The position numbers were made by a program, and so were the translations under genes. Source: Moniliophthora roreri (taxonomy: Eukaryota > Basidiomycota > Agaricomycetes > Agaricales > Marasmiaceae). Taken from it: 64,000 nt of DNA. The notes below the pieces were generated by a model. The model had not been told where the DNA came from. It ran no database searches and was given only the letters and a program-made list of their open reading frames with translations. Positions 25,378 through 34,976 of this stretch are shown here, piece by piece; the stretch's first letter is position 1, and every line of letters starts with the position of its first letter. The stretch is from positions 1,612,001-1,676,000 of the forward strand of contig LATX02000001.1 of assembly GCA_001466705.2 (NCBI GenBank), in the 5' to 3' direction.

Positions 25378-26101
25378 AGAAACCTGTACGTGTATCTAAA
25401 ATCGCAAGGAACCCCCTCTGTGGTTGTTCCATGTATCATTCATTGCCACCGATCCATATCACTAGACAAGGATTCCATGGTAATCGAATACATGATCATC
25501 AGGCTGACGAATACTAGGCGGCAGCCTTAGCAACTGGCCACACGGCGGCAGACGTCTTGAAGCTCTCAGATGTTGTCGACCTAGTGTGCTCTCGACCTTG
25601 GTCGATGTCGATTGCCACGTACATGCAATTCCCTGGAGTGACTTGACTTGCCCCTGATGATTCAGATGAGCATGTTCATTGCACTTTCCGAGGATATGGG
25701 TTGGTTGATTGATGAGAGAAGAATTCTGATGAGCAGTGTATTGAAGGTGCAACAGCCGGAGTGGACAGGGTGCCTTTGAGTGAACATTGTTGGTTTATAT
25801 TCGATTTGAGCAATGCCAAGCCGGGGCAAGATGACCCGTGATGATTGGAATATGAATTGAGGTCGATAAGCGATGTTGCTAAGAGGAGTTGTACAAAAAC
25901 GTGGCAACATTGATTTTTTTTGTGTCAGCTAGTCTCTTGAGAGTCTCTTTGTTTCCTTTTTCTTTCTTCTCGCTCTGGGCAGCTTTTCCGGCATCCTTCA
26001 TCTCCTTATTTCTCCTTTCTCGCCCGTGCTATCTCTTCTACAGATTGCCACTGGTGCCGGTCGCCTGCCTTGTAGTTCTATTTGACGTTCCTTATAATAT
26101 A
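25378..26101. other. Intergenic region, 3' of LYS1
   Basis: No supported gene. The right 200 bases are strongly pyrimidine-rich (25905-26050) and form the likely promoter and leader of the next plus-strand gene. Confidence 0.45.
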
Positions 26102-27329
26102 ATGGTTCTCGCAGTCCCCCTTCCCCAGATATCTGTTTCTCTAGCTCCTCCAGATGAACCATTCGTCGAACCATTCTCGCCGTTCTCCTCTACCAATGCA
26201 ATCTTCCACGATGATGACGACAGTTTCAGGCCAAAGCATCTCACACCGCCTCCTGCACACATCAAGTTTAATACATTGGTGCCGTCGCCACTTCGCCCTT
26301 CAGAGAACACAGGAAAAGGTTTAGAGCGTGAACGATTTGAAGCTCTCCTCAAGTCTTCGCGGGAGCGTAACTCGAGCGGATTGAAGAAGGGAAATGATCT
26401 TCGTAAGGAGATTGCTTTAAAGGTGCACAAGAACAAGCAAGGTCAGTCTGCATTAAAGTGTCTATCCGGTGTGGCATTAACAACGTAATTTAGCTGAGCG
26501 TCGAGCTCTTTTCTTGTCCAAAGTTCTTGCTCCTCCTTCCCCATCGGCAACTTCTCTTCCCAAAACCCCGCCAGAGTCTCCAGCAATTTTCCACTACACT
26601 CTCCCTTCGCCAGGGCTTGTATCTCCTCTTGCGTTGTTCGAGTCACTCAACGACGCCTCTTCTGGCCCGTTGACTTATGCTCGCGAGCCGTGGGTTGAGC
26701 AAGTGGATTTCAGGTTGCCAGCTCAACCGAAGCCAGGCAACGTCGCTTCGAGCACTCCCCGCAGTACTAGTGAAGCGAAATCCTCCAGGCGGTTCCCATC
26801 TTTGGACCAGATTACCGCCCGCTTAGGTCATGGCCATTCTCGCACCCCGAGCGCAGAGAGTGATGGCAAGCGCTCTTTGCGACTTCCGTCATTCCTAATT
26901 CAGCCTGGTAAACCTGAAGCTGAACGCCCTAGACTTTCCCTAGGTGTAGGGAGGCTTCAGACGCCCGTCCAGTCCCCGAAGCCATCCAAGCAGGAGCATG
27001 CGACCATTCTGCCTCCAAAGTCGCCTCGCTCCCCTCTAATGCCACAAATTCAGATCACTACTACTGTGGTGCCCCGATCTTCCTCGAGTTCACCCACCAA
27101 GTTATCCGAGTCTAACGTCAATGCATTGAACATGCGTGAACGCAAGGCCGCGAACATGCTTTCCACACTCAAGCGACGAATGGCACCATCGGAAGCGGGG
27201 ATCAACGATCATGAACATCAAGATCCTGATGAACGAAGATGGAGACGTCACAGTGCTCCTGCCGAAATGGTCGCTCGTCCTCGCGCGGGCTTTGAACACC
27301 CTGTACTCAAATTACCTGGCGGTTTTTGA
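26102..27329 (+). CDS. Conserved-looking fungal protein of unknown function, mostly disordered
   Basis: Two exons (26102-26441 and 26494-27329) sum to 1176 nt, or 391 residues. I do not recognise a domain. A short structured-looking region spans residues about 55-125 (KGLERERFEALLKSSRERN, RKEIALKVHKNKQ, then AERRALFLSKVL across the intron) and is rich in charged helix formers. The rest is Ser/Pro-rich with SP and TP motifs suited to proline-directed kinases, for example SPPKSPRSPL-like runs. A basic helix near the C-terminus (MRERKAANMLSTLKRRM) precedes RRWRRHSAP, a possible basophilic-kinase or 14-3-3 site. No signal peptide or membrane segment. Splicing and codon-level organisation support a real gene, but function is unknown. 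Confidence 0.75.
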
Positions 27330-27493
27330 TATTGTATTTGTAAGGCACTCCTCATCGAGCTTCTTTCATATTGACAAATCTTTCCTACAGATAGATTCAA
27401 AGGACGGTTATGATTTGGTATTTGGACTCAATTAAAGGAAAGACTTGAATAAAGGGACCCTTAAGTTCGGAAAGGGGTTTTATTTTTCGTTTT

Positions 27494-27546
<53 letters not shown>

Positions 27547-27773
27547 CGGTTTTCTCTACCCTCACACCCTCGTTACATTCGTTTATTCTGGTGTTCTCGG
27601 GCAGTGCCCTAGGCATTATTAGTACTATTGATAAATTGTCATAAATTGTCCTTGGTCGAATGCACAAATATAAGTGCTCAGTTTACATTGTTAGGTCAAA
27701 AAATAAACAAAACAACGATAGCAAGGCGCAAAGTAGTGTTACATATAACAATTTTTTACGCCAGCAACCGGTC
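27330..27773. other. Convergent intergenic region with long poly-T tract
   Basis: Lies between the 3' ends of the unknown protein (+) and the IES1-like gene (-). Besides the T50 tract, a tandem ATAAATTGTC repeat lies near 27630-27650. No gene. Confidence 0.5.
27497..27546. repeat. Poly-T tract of 50 bases
   Basis: An uninterrupted run of 50 T. It could be a slipped homopolymer or the poly-A tail of a minus-strand retroposon. No recognisable body flanks it. Confidence 0.9.
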
Positions 27774-29701
27774 CTACCACCGACTGCTGGCGACGGGATG
27801 CTGGCTGCTAGCCCGATCGTAATCAAGCATGTCACCACTTGGATATAATCGATTCAGAGTATCAAGCCGCCGTGCTAAGGGACAGAGCTCCGAGAATGAG
27901 AACTGTACACGGCAATCAAACAACATTTCGTACCATACTCCACACGATTATGCTCGTCTGGGTGCTCCTCGTCGGAATCTAACAGGGGATCCGTATTCTT
28001 AATGGTATGCCAGGCTTCTGTTACACGAGTTACTCAGTCAGGAAATTTCTAACCAGATATTCGGTGCTTACGGTTTAACATGGAACGTTCCCGACCTGTC
28101 GGATGAAAATATCGCGGAATGCGGGCAGAAGGTGCGGTGACAGCCGGGGGAGGTATACGCGAAGAATGGCGTACTATCGTGAAGTGAGACTCAGCTGGTC
28201 CGAGGGAACCAGAACAAAAAAAATACGCACCTGACTCTGATGGGGCAGAATGAGACGGCTCATCAGCAGGAGTGGTAGTTGCGGAAGACGATCCAGCTGG
28301 TGAGCGCTCCTCTCCCGGAACATAGTACATGAATCCCGTTTCCTCTCTCGCAGGCTCATAGCCTCTCCGTTGAGGACGTGTTCGGCTCGATGAGGGCTGA
28401 GTAGCGGACTGAGGTTCTGATTTTGCATGTGGATATGTCAATGTGCTAAGGGTTGGGCACGCTACAGAATACAAGGACGCTTACCTGGCACAAAATGAGG
28501 AGCAGCGGCTTTACTTTTCTTCTCGTCCTCGAGCGAAGATACCAGTTTGTGCAGGAAAATATTCCGTTGCCCGGACATCCTCTTGCCCCATTCTATTTCC
28601 TCTCGGGTATCAACATTCTCCTTGGCCATCTCTGCGTCGCTTAAAGGCCGGAGGAAGGGTGCCTTTCCAGGATGACTTCGAGAGTGGTTATCATCAAATG
28701 GATTTGGGCTTTCTGGCGACTCTAAATAGTGGTATATCAGCCAAAGAAATGTCCGTGCACGGTCCAATGAAGACAAGGCTTTGGGTATAAAGAGGTCAAG
28801 GAAGTTAAATGTGCCGTCGAAATGTATGGCTGCTAATGGCTGGTTTCAACGTGTTAGTTCTAGCTCTGAGTGCGATCGAGGAACTTACTGCGGCATGAGT
28901 AGCGAGGACAAATATGAGATTTACAACACTAGTGGGGGGATGGTGTCCGGCTCTCTAGCTTAATTTAAACAACCAAAAATGTTGGAGGGAAAGACGAACA
29001 ACTTACTAGTTTCTCCAGAACCTCGTCGGGGGTAGATGGTGGTAGAGATTTGAACTCGGAGGGTAAAAGTGCAGCTTTCAAACAGTTCTTTATTCGAGGG
29101 GCATCTTGAGCGTTCCCATCCGTTTTTTGAAGAGATGGCACAGGATGATAGGTCCGCAAAGCAGTCTTCATCTCGGGGAAAACTGTTTATGCAAGACCGT
29201 GATTCAATCAGATTACACTCAAACGTCATGAGGTGCGTCGCAGAAGTACATACAAGCCATGGTGGTATTGATTCTTCCCACATTAGTGAGGAGGGATATT
29301 TTGGCTAGTTCCAAACCGAACGCAGGAGTTTCAATCATCTTCTCCTTTACAACTTTGGAGCATTTGTTTGAATTATACAGTGCGGTGGTATAGAGGTCTC
29401 GAAAGGTGACTTTCTGGTCTGGTTTTGCGGGAGGTGCGGGCGTGAAGACGGCTTGCGTATTGGAGAATATGTGTTCCAGGAGATTGAATTGAATGTCCTC
29501 TCGGGTTAGCATTTCTGCGTCATTTCGTTTGATAGGTAAGGCTTTGCGGCTGAGATAGCCAACGCTACACAAAAAAATGACTTTGGTCAGCTTTCAAAGG
29601 GAGAAAAATAGGACGTACGGTGGTATAGGTTCTGGGGGCCATGAGAGGCGCCTCCCATGAGATCCAGAAGCTGGCCCGGTATTTGACGAAGAAGATGCCA
29701 T
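27774..29701 (-). CDS. IES1: INO80 complex subunit Ies1-like, copy 1
   Basis: Chromatin-remodelling subunit, named from similarity to fungal Ino eighty subunit 1 proteins. Exons 29701-29619, 29564-29254, 29182-29007, 28954-28889, 28839-28485, 28416-28231, 28194-28072, 28017-27934 and 27874-27774 sum to 1485 nt, or 494 residues. Conserved blocks: LTREDIQFNLLEHIFS, LLTNVGRINTTMAFFPEMK, TALRTYHPVPSLQKTDGNAQ, PPTSVVNLIFVLATH, DRARTFLWLIYHYLE. The C-terminus AWHTIKNTDPLLDSDEE matches the second copy at 40.4 kb. The join at 28195-28230 would be a 36-nt intron, unusually short; since 36 is a multiple of three it may instead be retained coding sequence. Divergent from TIM8, 386 bp away. This copy looks closer to the canonical form than copy 2. 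Confidence 0.8.
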
Positions 29702-30087
29702 GAAAGAGATGTATAGGCACGAGGCAACTCTGAAGAAGCTACACGCGGTAATGATTGTTCTTGCATTCCCTTAAATGCAAAAAATCGTATATGGTGAGCG
29801 TGAGCGCAGCATTACTCTCTCACACGAGGGAGAGGATAATAAGGTCGTAAGGGCTAACTAGCGGTCTCTAGGGGAATCGCGGAGAACAAGTCGAGAAGAC
29901 GAGCGTCAAAGTACAAAGATAATAAAAGGGCAAGCAGAAAAAATGGGATTTGACAATTGATCGCAGATGACATCTTCCCTCGACGTGATCGATTGATTTA
30001 CCGGACGGAAGTATTTCCACGTGGCTGTCACGCTAGAATTCACACGTATCCCTGCGTAACGCTCTCCTCCCACACACACCACCATCT
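29702..30087. promoter_or_regulatory. Divergent promoter region, IES1-like copy 1 / TIM8
   Basis: The only space between two head-to-head genes (starts at 29701 minus and 30088 plus). Includes a purine-rich part around 29870-29945. No specific factor site is assigned. Confidence 0.5.
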
Positions 30088-30501
30088 ATGGCAGACAGCG
30101 TGAAATTCGACGAAGCGACCCAGGTATGCTCCCAATCATTCTCAAATTCCTTCATCACTGACTCATTGTCTACAGAAAGAGCTCGCAACCTTTTTAGAGA
30201 AGGAACAGACACAGGCAAGCGTCCTCTTTTCAGTGCACTGTCCTTCTCTTCTCAACGTACACGTATTCAGGCCAAACTTCACTCTACAGTCCACAACTTT
30301 ACAACTATGTGTTGGGACAAGTACGTGCCATGCTATTCCCTTGTTTTCTGTCATACCAAGCTACCCAACAGATGCATCACCGGGACACCTTCAACTAGGT
30401 TCTCGAGGAGCGAGGAGAGTTGCCTCATGAATTGCGTGGACAGATTCTTGGACTCAAGTATCTTCTTGGTGAAGCAGATTCAGTCACGACGAGACCAATG
30501 A
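30088..30501 (+). CDS. TIM8: Mitochondrial intermembrane-space chaperone Tim8
   Basis: Small Tim chaperone, partner of Tim13 in escorting inner-membrane precursors (family knowledge). Exons 30088-30123, 30176-30214, 30271-30320 and 30372-30501 give 255 nt, or 84 residues. The twin CX3C motif is complete: CWDKC and CLMNC, 16 residues apart. The sequence VHNFTTMCWDKCITG and DRFLDSS fit the Tim8 branch. Intron 2 (30215-30270) starts with GC (CAG|GCAAGC), a non-canonical GC-AG intron. The alternative GTCCTC donor is poor and would add two residues. Convergent with the acyltransferase gene, whose stop lies 90 bases downstream. Confidence 0.93.
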   Translation: MADSVKFDEATQVCSQSFSNSFITDSLSTERARNLFREGTDTGKRPLFSALSFSSQRTRIQAKLHSTVHNFTTMCWDKYVPCYSLVFCHTKLPNRCITGTPSTRFSRSEESCLMNCVDRFLDSSIFLVKQIQSRRDQ

Positions 30502-30590
30502 TACCATTACACTCCCTCCGAAACCATGATCGAGCACCATGTTATCCATCCGCGGAAAGTAGACTACAACAACAGGTTACGCTATACAAA

Positions 30591-32143
30591 TCAATGGAAT
30601 AACTTCCTCACTGCGTATGCCAGCACAACTGGAAGAAAAAATGTAAAGCAATCGAGGATCTCTTTCCTTCGACGAAGTCTTATTGGGATGTCTATCGGTA
30701 ATGGAGACGCAGTCGAATACTTGCCCGTATCCAAGAACATGGAGATAGACTCGTCCTTCTCCGTCCAAAGTGCTCGAAGCCAAGAGTCAAACCTCTCTCG
30801 CTCTTCTTCAGGAATTTCTACTTCGACCGTTCGCGTCTTTCCCGACTTCTCTGGCTCTGGAATGGTAGAAGGGTTGGTCGCAGAAAGATCTCCAATGGGG
30901 ACATCGCTGTGAATGTCGAACATTCTCAAATGCATATGGATGGCCGGCGGCGGCACACCGTCAAAGAAAATGGAACGTAATGTGTAGTAGCTCTGTCCGT
31001 ATCCTAATGGTGGTATTCCTGCGAATCGAATATGTCACCTTCAAGGATATGCATCGAGAACTCGTATCTAAACATACCAGGATAGACCGTTGTAATATCT
31101 ATGAGACGTAGATCCTTGACCCGAGGAGCGAGAGATCGTAAACTGTATAGCAGCCCAGTCGACCGGGGAAGCAGGATATTGGTCATATCGGACTGAAATT
31201 ACAATATGAGGGTCAGCAGTCTGGAACTGAACGGCGGTCACTTACAATTCCCATTTTGTCGGCAAATTTCCGGCTAATAGGTCGCGTATCCTTGCTCACT
31301 AGGGTGCCCTCAGGGTACAGAATAAAAGCCAAAGGATGATCCTCGTTCTCCGCCGCTTTGCCCAAAGCAGAGAGATGACGAGCGAGCTCAACCCTATCTG
31401 AAGCCCATGATCTGGCTAGAAAGATGAAATTAAAGAATTGCATTCCCTGACATTCGTAGAAATATGAGCGCGACAGGCTCCTCAAGATGTCACTAATGAC
31501 ATACCCATCCAACAATTGGAACCCAGCGTAAGCTCTTCTTCAACGTGATGTAAACGTGTTCGTGCACACCCTTTCCGATGTAATAGAGGAAGCACCATGC
31601 GTACCACCAGTCCACGTAAACCTGGATATCACCTTAGACGTCAGTCAGCCTCTCCAAGAATACAGAGCACACGCACTTGGTGGTTTGCAATGAGAACAAA
31701 CTTCTCTGGAAGGTTAAGGGAAGCAACCTCTCCTTTATCATTCTTGACCACAATGTCGGCTATCTCGCTCTCCTTAAAAGCTCCCTTTCCTTTCGTCTCG
31801 AACGTTACTACGAGCTTGGTCGGGGCAAACAGCTGGCACATGAGAACTAGAGTAACACGCAATCAATATCAACTCCAAATCCTAAGCAGACGAGGTCGAA
31901 ATATGCACTTAGGAGACATCCAAAAGCACCCTTCGTATACCGGATTCCCTCCGTGTACAATTTCTGCGACCAAGCGAACGGTAGGAGTTTCAACGGAAGC
32001 AGGAACACGAATTGAGCACCATTGATCATAAGGCATGCTATATTGAACACCACGAAGAATGCGAGTGCCTTCACTTTCTGTTTCCACGATGTCGGCGGTC
32101 GGTGAGAGATGGGTATAGCGAATGGTGGAGGTGTTACAGTCAT
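30591..32143 (-). CDS. 1-acyl-sn-glycerol-3-phosphate acyltransferase-like protein (PlsC family)
   Basis: Predicted membrane acyltransferase of phospholipid synthesis or remodelling. The HX4D box appears across an intron as NHQVYVDWWY, and the second substrate box as ILYPEGTLVS. The N-terminus has hydrophobic segments (ALAFFVVFNIACLMING, FVFLLPLKLLPF). The C-terminus has FTFFLPVVLAYAV, likely a membrane anchor. Spliced joins include FGCLL-ILMCQLF, VPIVGW-GMQFFNF, FADKMGI-SDMTNILLP and TVYPG-IPPLGYG. It resembles the AGPAT8/LCLAT1/CST26 branch more than Slc1 because of its long C-terminal part and the YVDWWY context (inference). Start ATG at 32143 (MTVTPPPFAIP). Confidence 0.87.
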
Positions 32144-32516
32144 CTCTCGGTCGCTGGCAGAACGTGAGAACCAAGCTTTGGAGGTACGTGATAGCGTGGA
32201 ATCAAGGACGTCTGCGGTTCTGTTCTATCTTGAGGAGATGGGTAACACATTGGGTCATCCCCGAAAAGCAGTGTCGGTGTCCCGGGCCTCGGACTCAAGC
32301 GCTCAAGTCTCGGGTCCGATTCGCGTTTCTTTTCACTACTCAAACGGCCCAGGACGAGTACTTGGGGTGCATTGGTGGTAGTCCATCCTTGAGCTATTTC
32401 TGGGCTTTCATGTTCTGAATCTTTGCCATGGCGCGCTTTGCCCATCACAACACAGTGCGATTAATATACAGTATGTACAGCATGCAACGAGACGACAGGA
32501 CAGCAGCAAAGTTGCT
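32144..32516. other. Intergenic region upstream of the acyltransferase
   Basis: Promoter of the acyltransferase (-) and 3' region of the next minus-strand gene. Antisense open frames here have no family features. Confidence 0.4.
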
Positions 32517-34452
32517 CTAGCAAGTGAACGGTCGCCCTACTGCACCCTGTCTATAGGCATCGTCGATGAGCTGCACAAACAAGCACCGATAGCTATACCA
32601 CTATCCGAACTCAGAAAAAGGAAACGCACCTTCACAGACACATACGTTCCTGCAATGCAGATAAACGCTCCAGCCAGAATAGTCAGAACTGATAAGGTCG
32701 TCTGAATGGGATGTCTACGTAGCCCCTCCACTCCACCTCTGAGATGGTAAGCATCATGCAGCCAAAAGAAACCCGCGAGGCCATACGTATACCATGCGGC
32801 AAACAGGGACGCAGCAATGCCTATGAGATAGGAGAATATCGGGACGGCAACAGCTAGGATAAATGCGATGGCTACGGCTACGAAGCAGAGGACAGTCCAT
32901 AGCAGCCAGCCAAGAACAGTATGCTTATACATGTGGACGGTGTCCCTGAAGAATCGGACAAAAACTAGTTTTGCTGCGGTATGCGAATAAAGGGCTCCTG
33001 CTCTGAAGGGCGGTATTAGAAAAGGAATACGTGCAGACTAGGAGGGGCTTACATGAGAAAATTTCCCATGGCAGTACCGAACGCAATTTTGGCCCACGTC
33101 GGAGGGAGAGATTGAAAAGCAGGAGATTGGACAGTGTTTCCAATAAAGACGTACCTGAAATATTAGAATGATTTAGGTACCAAAGGAGGGACTTGCTCAC
33201 ATCACCACAGAAAACATCGCGTAGAGAACCGTGGCAAAGACCTGCAAACACCATGCCGCCTGTACAGTATATAAATCCTAATGCGTGACGGGCAAGAATT
33301 GGGAGTGAACCTTCATTGCATCCTCAGGACGTCGCATTTCCGAAATGAGGATGAAGAACCTGACGGACCCGTGAGCATCCACACCTCTGCCAAAAGATAC
33401 TGGCCACGACTTACATGAAATGTCCTGTTAACAGAACCGATCTACTATCAATCTGCACTCAAACCTGCTGAGGAGACTCTTACCAGCGTAGGCAAAGACC
33501 TAAATACAGTAAGTTCAGGCAATATTAGATAGATATGGAACCCAAGGTACTCACAGGATTCGTTATGGCAAGAAATGCCTGGTAGAAGTTACTAGAAGCG
33601 GTAGCCTGGATGACACGATCGGGTGCTGGATTAATACCTGCACCTATCATCGCCACGATGACGGCTATGAAAATCAGGGCAACGCTGAATATGCCAGTCC
33701 AACTGAGGTTCCCAAGCGTGCGGGGTAACGACAACAAGAAGGTGGCTCCTGAGAAAATCAAGACGAAGTAGACCGTGCACAAAGCATTATTCGAGAGAGT
33801 AGAGAGTGCTTGTTGCCCAGAGAGAATTTCGCTCCCCTGGAATGGACAGATTCAACATGTGTGCGTGAAGGCTTGGAAATACACGTACGGTACCAAAGAT
33901 AGCGAAGATGATAGTGCCTCCCGCTAGAAGTTCACGAATCAGCGGCCCTCCCAAGATATAGCCAGCGTCTCCCCTACAAAGAGGAGGGAGATTCAGTAGG
34001 TTGTTTGATAATTTAGGACAGGGATCTCACATGTTATGAACGCTGGGGTGATTTAGCTTGAAGTCGATCAGAAGTTTGGCTGTATACAAACCAAAAATCC
34101 CGAGAAATACGATGAGGATTAGAGCTGGAACGATGCCTGTTTTCATCGGTGAGAGTCTGGTATGTTGCGAGCATACTTTGGAGGCTTGCCAACAACTGCA
34201 AGGGCCGAAGGAAGGGAAAGCATGCCGTTTGAAACGATCTCCGCAATCATGAGCACGGCGACGAACTGAAATACGACTCAACACGATAAAGAACGATATT
34301 ATAGCACAAATGCATACCTGCCAACTCAAAGTCCTGTATTTTATGTCGTGTTCCGGTGCTTCAACAAAAACTTCTTGTTCTTCGTGCGCGTCGGATCCGC
34401 TCGTCACGATCTCTTTCTCCGCATCTTTACTGCTCGGTTTTGGATGGGCCAT
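32517..34452 (-). CDS. Amino-acid transporter, AAAP family (Aa_trans)
   Basis: Neutral or aromatic amino-acid carrier of the Mtr/Avt type, about 470 residues with 10-11 membrane spans. The N-terminal motif is YRTLSWQ followed by VAVLMIAEIVSNGMLSLPSA, then ALILIVFLGIFGLYTAKLL, GGPLIRELLAGGTIIFAIFG and FAYAGHFMFFILISEMRRP. The last segments include TILAGAFICIAGTYVSVK. Splicing is intricate: a GC-AG intron (34137-34189, donor G|GCAAGC, 53 nt) lies after ALAVVG, and a 10-nt exon (33415-33424) encodes the middle of AGHFM. The stop is at 32517 after GAVGRPFTC. Substrate is not predictable from sequence. Membrane location (plasma or vacuole) is undecided. Confidence 0.87.
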
Positions 34453-34976
34453 CTCAAGGGAAGAGAGAAACAATAGTAGCTGCCGCCTATTGAATCTCAA
34501 GCTGTCATATCTTGCCTCTCAACCTTGTGACCTTGCGAGAAGATAAGGGTGGATGATGGATCGCGCATCTGTTCCCAGCTAGGTCAGAATAACTTGCAGA
34601 TATCTCGATGATAGTGAAGTCAGAGAAAGATAAGCTCCGAATTGACCTGCCTGAAGACATCTGTTTACTCGTGAGAGGACTAGAGTTGAATCACTCACCA
34701 TACTGCCAGGTTTGGCAGATCGTGTCCCAGATAAAGTAGCCTCAGTTAATTGGGTCTAGGTGATCGCAATTAAGCAAAGTTGTTCATTGACAGAGTTGTA
34801 CTCGAGTCTATAGGGGCATTTCCGGCGCAATTCCAGAGTATGAGTAGAAGCATACACTAAGCGACCCCCTGATTACCAAGTGATCATGCTCATCGTCAGA
34901 GGCAGTAGTCGGCAAACGCTCTACCAGAGCCATTCGCCGCCACCAGGCCAGCTCATTCCTTTCTTCACTATTTATT
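34453..34976. promoter_or_regulatory. Divergent promoter region, AAAP transporter / alpha-beta hydrolase
   Basis: Separates two head-to-head genes (starts 34452 minus, 34977 plus). No specific site is assigned. A weak tRNA-like box on the minus strand (34900-34930) was rejected. Confidence 0.45.

Noticed and set aside
28195..28230. 36-nt intron in IES1-like copy 1
   Set aside because: Kept only as an alternative. It is shorter than every other intron in the window and, being a multiple of three, may simply be coding.
34880..34960. tRNA-like A-box on the minus strand (GGCTCTGGTAGAGCG)
   Set aside because: The D-arm can be drawn, but there is no matching GGTTCGA-type B-box and no closing acceptor stem.
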